Assembly (NCBI GenBank): GCA_009617715.1
Contig: VTFK01000150.1
Span: 186,001 to 250,000 of the forward strand
DNA: 64,000 bases
Origin: Plectrocnemia conspersa
Lineage: Eukaryota > Arthropoda > Insecta > Trichoptera > Polycentropodidae
Direction of reading: 5' to 3'
Part shown: positions 59,223 through 64,000 of the stretch, in pieces
How the letters are laid out: every line of letters starts with the position of its first letter
Position numbering within the stretch: position 1 is the first letter of the stretch
Program-made: the position numbers and the translations under genes
The notes under the pieces: generated by a model
Told to the model about the DNA's origin: nothing
Database searches by the model: none
What the model saw: only the letters and a program-made list of their open reading frames with translations

Positions 59223-60940
59223 TTCAAGATTAGCTCAAATAAAATATTCAATTATAAAAAATAAATAATTATATGTAATAAATAATTATAGTAGTCAAAT
59301 CTAAAGATTAGTTTCTATTTCACAATCTAAAGATCTCATAGAAATTACAATAACAATTCTGCCAGTATAAAAATATTAGCTATAATAATTTTAACTTCAA
59401 ATAGCCTTCATCGATGAAGGGATGTAAATTATAAAAATAATAATAATAAAAAAACTCTTTGTGATTGCCGATATTCCCGAAATAACTCTTTTTTTTGTTT
59501 TATAATAATATTTAATTTTAAGTCTGTGAAAGTTTTTATTATAGTAATATGTTTTGAACATACTAAATTGTAGTCTTAGTACAGTCTTCATTGAAAATGG
59601 AGTTCAAAGCGCATTATACTGATTGCTGTCAAATTGCCGTTAATCCTTGATATATGATTTGCCACTTAATCACATTATTTTTTTCGGTGTTATTGTGCTA
59701 CGTCGGCTAGTTCTAACTGCACTGATAATTTAGTCTGAAATAGTCGTTTTGTGTTATGTTTTTTTTGTGTTAGTAAAACTTCATACGTTTCGACAATGAA
59801 TATTTCGTAATAATATTTGTTTTTTTCCATTTTAAAATTACTAATTTTTGCACTTTTTTATATATACACTAAGTTAACATAAAGTTATTATTTTTTTTTT
59901 ATTTTACATATTCTTTAATATTTTGGCAGATAGTTACTTAACAACTTAATCGTACAGCCAGTACCCAAATATTATGTAGGAATCATTTTATTAATCTTAA
60001 AAAAACGTGTACAGCGAGGGTTGTAATACAATAATTAAATTTTACTGCAAAAGGGTAAAAAAAAACATTTTTATACGACGTTTGCTTTCTTATCTGGTAT
60101 CTTAAATCCATGTGTCATCTTTCTTCGCTTTTTAATTAAAAAAGTGGACTCGCGAATAGACGACAAAATACCAGCTGATTTAACTCGTTCACCATTACAA
60201 TTCTTTTAGGGTGATTTCGAAGCAAATTATATTTAATAGTTACAAGATCTACCATTAAATGATTAATTTATTTGAAAATTATTAAGATATTTAATGATAT
60301 TCGCATTAGAAATGATTAAAAGGGTTTATAAAATATTGCGAGATACGTTTTGAATGAATAATGGTTCGTTAATGAATCAGTTTTCAATTATAAGAGCAAG
60401 ATCTGCTCTAATGATGTAAAACCGTAATCGGATGAGAGATTTCCTCGAAGTATCACACACTTAAATATAAGGTAAGAATACTTTTTCTTAGCTTTAATGT
60501 AATGTGGTCATAAGAGCTGTACACCGAGAAACTTTTTGTGAGTTATTACCACATGGTATACTTGATTTCCGCGATATTATCCAAAACCATTGGCGGAACT
60601 TTTTATTTTATACCCCTGCAAAAAATCATCTTTCCTAAAATTATACACTAATAGTTTTATGATATGTATATTAATCATAAAACAAAAAAATATTATATGA
60701 AATAACCTACATAAACTATATAAATATAATTTAAGCTACGCATATAATTCAATGACTCTTGGGCGCAAAATATAGTTAACTAAACCAAACCGCAACATAT
60801 AACAACTAACTTATTAAATATAAAAACAGATCTTTCCAGGTAAAAAAATAAATAATAAATACCAAATTACTACTCAATAAAGTATAACATAAATATGAAA
60901 CTAGATCTTAAGAAGTTTTATATACCCCTCATACTTGTTT
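59223..60940. other. AT-rich intergenic
   Basis: Nothing recognised. Confidence 0.5.
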
Positions 60941-60944
60941 TCTA

Positions 60945-61378
60945 AAAGTTTCTGGCCGTGTATGACGCATACGATGGGCAAGCGGCTTCAATTCTTGCAC
61001 GAGCTGGATCTTGTAAGCTCGTAAACCAAGATTTTTCCAAGAAGCAACTTATTTGATGCGCACTGTAAGACGTCTCTGCGGATGCGTATTATCAATTAAA
61101 GTATGCGTAGTACGAAAACGATCCATAGTTTTTCAAATTACTTGCTCGGATGGACGTTTGTGTCAACCGTAAAATGGACGTAGCGCACGGTAAGTTTCGC
61201 GAATTGAACCACGATTTTCGAAATAAATTTGCACAATTTGCAAGCGTTGTTCTGGCGTAAGTCTATTCATGGTGAAATGGCAAACCAAACTGAGCACAAA
61301 TCAGCTGTCAGCTGGCAAATTGGATGTCGCTGGAAAAAGTGTTGCTAATTCGAAAAACACACATCTAAAAAAAACACC
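60945..61378 (-). pseudogene. Mariner-family transposase relic, N-terminus with 5' end
   Basis: The minus-strand ATG at 61271 opens MNRLTPEQRLQIVQIYFENR, a clear match to the helix-turn-helix (DUF4817-type) start of an insect mariner group, continuing RGSIRETYRALRPFYG, stop, HKRPSEQVI, stop, KTMDRFRTTHTLID. After TVRIK and a stop it jumps to WKNLGLRAYKIQLVQELKPL, so part of the linker is deleted. Three in-frame stops and no DDE domain. The element end AAGGTGTTTTTTTTAGATG lies at about 61360-61378, resembling the end of the 38.4-kb relic. Confidence 0.8.
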
Positions 61379-61700
61379 TTCATAAAAAAATTATATTATG
61401 TTGATTTATTTATTTATTACTGAAATTTAATTTTATAATTGAATGAAATTAAATTGATATTTATTTAAGAAATTTACTAATATTTATCTTATTTGCTTAT
61501 ATAAGTTTATTATTTATAAGAATCGTTTTATTAATTTCTTCTTTTATTATATATTATATAGAGATATTTATAAAACAAATGAAATATTTAAAATTCGTTT
61601 TATTTTATTTTTTGTTTACTTATTCATTTTATTTATAATATTATAGATTTTGCGATATATTTTTGAATAACTTGCGAAAAAATGTCCAGACGTTATGGAC
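61379..61700. other. AT-rich intergenic
   Basis: Nothing recognised before the TTAA-element end near 61762. Confidence 0.5.
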
Positions 61701-61762
61701 ATAGGAGCTACCAGTAAAAAACAGATGTCCAATACGAATGGACAAAGGGCTCAAAGGGTTAA
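61675..61762 (-). mobile_element. TTAA-element end (CCCTTTGAGCCC)
   Basis: GGGCTCAAAGGG followed by TTAA (61759-61762) is an inverted CCCTTTGAGCCC terminus. Two nearby imperfect copies of a TGTCCA....TGGACA hairpin (about 61683-61701 and 61727-61744) form its subterminal region. The other end was not found. Confidence 0.45.
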
Positions 61763-62139
61763 AATAATATTAACGTAAAGAAAAAAAAATATTATTATAA
61801 ATTATTTTTCTCGCAATTCAATATTTTATTTTGTATATAAATATTATATAATATAAATATTTACTATGTTTAGCATTTTAACAAAAAGTAGTAAAAAATG
61901 AAAATATTTTAACTTTTCCGATTTTAGAATGTAGAACAGAGGAAAATAGTTCAATTTGATCGTAAAAGGCTAAAGACAAACTCAACATAGAACACGTGAT
62001 CTTCCGTACACCCACCATTTAACATCTTGACTGACAGACAGTGCATTGTAGGTTGGCCCACATATTACAACGCTTCATTCAATATTTTGATATGATTGCC
62101 TTTTTGTTTTGTTTTGAAGGTTCAATGTGCAATGAGTTT

Positions 62140-62835
62140 GATATGGCTGCGCTTAGTCGACGTATCGCCCAAATGACTCAGCATACGAGGGGATGCCTAG
62201 TTAGAACGAGCCGGCAAATAAATCGACGCTAATTGTCGCCAGAACGGGTGAATCTAAAAAATGGGTGGGGAACAGGCGAACGAGGGCGAATATCGACTGG
62301 CCGTTTTCCGAATTCGAATCGTCCCGTCCGGCCGTCAAAGGGGGGGGCGCGGGTCTCGGCCCCTATTACGCCGCGTCGGATTCCTCCCGGTCGACAGGCT
62401 GACAGCAACGTCGCATTCGTCCTTTATAATCATAATCAGTGATCCGATCAACGATCATTATTGGCCGTTCGCGAATTATATGCAGCGTTTCGTACGGAGG
62501 CAACGGACGCTCCGTCCGAAGGCAGCGGGCGCTCGCGTCGCATCGGCCGAATAAAAATGCGGCAGTGCGTGAGCGTGTGATACGGGCCGATCGTTTCATC
62601 GCCGGGGTACATATACACACGGCGGGCGATACGTGTCGGAGTGACGAGCGGCGCAGGGCGGGGGGCGTCTGTCTCCTTCGCGACCACAGATCGCATATAT
62701 TGCTTTTTTGTTTGCGCGCACAACTGTTCACTGTTTCGTCCGCGAGGCCGGCGTACACGCTCGGTATCGAAAGCCAAATTGTGCGGTACGTCTATTGCAA
62801 CGAACCTCACTACCAGTCGATCAATTCATAACGCA
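62140..62835. other. Large CpG-rich island
   Basis: The most extended GC-rich stretch of the window. Open frames of 60-130 codons overlap in several frames on both strands, all Arg/Ala/Pro-rich with no family signature, which is what CpG-rich DNA gives by chance. Possible promoter region or 5' exon of a gene continuing outside, or an enhancer cluster (ATAATCAGTGATCCGATCAA, GATCATTATTGGCC). Confidence 0.4.
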
Positions 62836-63846
62836 TTTTTTTGTGTAACCCTTTATTAATAATCACAAATGAATTTTTTTAAGTTACTAAACAGAATCAA
62901 CACCAATAGGACCAGTTAGCTTGCTATTTTTTTTCGGATGTCATTTTTTTTAATTGTCAAGTTGGGTCCGGCCAACTATTTGCTTTGTGGCCCGTATTCA
63001 AATATTTTCCCACTTCGCAGTTCGCCGCCAAACTTAATTGCACTGCCGTTGAATATTAAAAAGTCAATCATCTTACAATAATCTCAAAGAAGCAAAAAAC
63101 GCGGAACGGTCTTGCATCCAAACTTTAGCAAGCACCGCTGATACATTGTCTAAATTGAAAACATTATTGCCTACTTAGGCAATAAGCAATTCTTATAATA
63201 TATGTACGTATAGTCCATCCAAGATATGAACGCTCATTGCTACAGTATTGGTGAGATAATATAATAGGGTAACCATGTAAAATTTAACGTTCAATTAATT
63301 TTTCATATTTTAATTTAATTTGTTGAAAATAATGTAAAATATCACTTTCTTACTTATTTTATTTATTTATATACATTTTTAACTCAAAAACATGAGAGCA
63401 GTTTTGGTATCACTCTCCAGGTTGAATATCTGTTCAATATAATATTTAAAAAAAACAATAGAATATTACAGGAATTGTTTTATTGATTACAAAATACCAC
63501 AACATGACAATAATTTATAAAAAAAATTTAACACATTATAATTTTTAATTAAATTTCCAACGTATGGTCACCCTACTATTAAAAAAGTCCTGACTTAGTA
63601 TTTGTAACGTTCTCCTATCGGTGTAAACAAATTCGCGGAAAACTATGTATGTATGCATGCGTACACGCACCCTTATTTCCAACACAACGATGATGAGTGC
63701 TAACATCTTGGATGTTTTGTATCTTCTTTCTCCCAGTAACATGGATCTTGGACAAGGTAAATCAAAAATAACATATAGGAAGTCTCCCAATGAAGCTTTC
63801 TTTAATTAACAATAGAATTTAAAAATTCTCTAAACTTCTAAATAAG
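62836..63846. other. AT-rich intergenic
   Basis: Nothing recognised; small GC-balanced patches only. Confidence 0.5.
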
Positions 63847-64000
63847 CAGGGACGTCATTTGAAAAGGGAGCATGTGGGGGCGTTTGCCCCTCCCCCTAAA
63901 ATTTGGCCAGAAAAATGCATGTAATTTAATGATTTTTTAAAATCGAAATAATAATAAAACAGCCACAACAACTCCTTGGAAAAATCTGAAATGACGTCGC
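63847..64000. mobile_element. GACGTCATTT-family MITE copy at window edge
   Basis: Starts CAGGGACGTCATTT, contains GGGGGCGTTTGCCCCTCCCC and GGCCAGAAAAATGCATGTAA, and reaches AAATCTGAAATGACGTC at the end of the window. The most intact copy by eye, in inverse orientation to those at 24.4, 36.1 and 41.3 kb; the last bases fall at or past the window edge. Confidence 0.65.

Noticed and set aside
62366..62831. Pair of 130-codon frames on opposite strands
   Set aside because: They overlap in opposite strands of a CpG island, are Arg-rich and lack any signature.
1..64000. CRISPR array, operon, phage or bacterial defence system
   Set aside because: No regularly spaced identical repeats, no closely packed same-strand genes; intron-bearing eukaryotic gene and transposons only.

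Overview
The window looks like AT-rich nuclear DNA from an insect. The evidence is one intron-split protein-coding gene with GT-AG introns, long non-coding stretches, and many decayed eukaryotic transposons (non-LTR retrotransposons, mariner, hAT and TTAA-type elements). Nothing bacterial was seen: no operons, no ribosome-binding sites. I cannot resolve the insect order from sequence alone.

The only intact gene I can support is glutamate decarboxylase (Gad1) on the + strand, from 6175 to 30739. Its 12 coding exons join in frame to 515 residues and carry the full pyridoxal-phosphate decarboxylase fold, including the NPHK lysine (Lys327). It makes GABA. A probable promoter and non-coding or short coding first exon lie at about 5930-6016, beside two CRE-like sites. 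The gene has two kinds of intron: seven of 61-73 bp, and four of 3.7-8.1 kb that hold repeats and a few GC-richer islands.

Region by region: 1-5600 holds AT-rich DNA and LINE/MITE debris. 5600-6250 is the Gad1 5' end. 6251-30739 is the gene, with transposon remnants in introns 1, 3, 8 and 9. 30740-34000 is AT-rich 3' flank with a polyadenylation signal close to the stop codon. 34000-43200 is a repeat-dense block with an LTR-like unit, MITEs, a mariner transposase relic, a hAT transposase relic, a pogo-like MITE, fold-back elements and a LINE relic. 43200-64000 has no recognisable gene. It is AT-rich with scattered MITEs, one tRNA-like sequence, a second mariner relic, and GC-rich islands at about 46.5, 52, 58.5 and 62.5 kb that could be regulatory DNA or promoters of genes outside or poorly visible in the window.

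I did not find a new multi-gene system. The most interesting leads are a possible in-frame N-terminal extension of Gad1 through an upstream exon, the CRE pair at its promoter, a diverged ~285 bp tandem duplication in intron 3, several non-autonomous transposon families with visible termini and target-site duplications, and a perfect 25-bp hairpin next to a TTAA element in intron 9.
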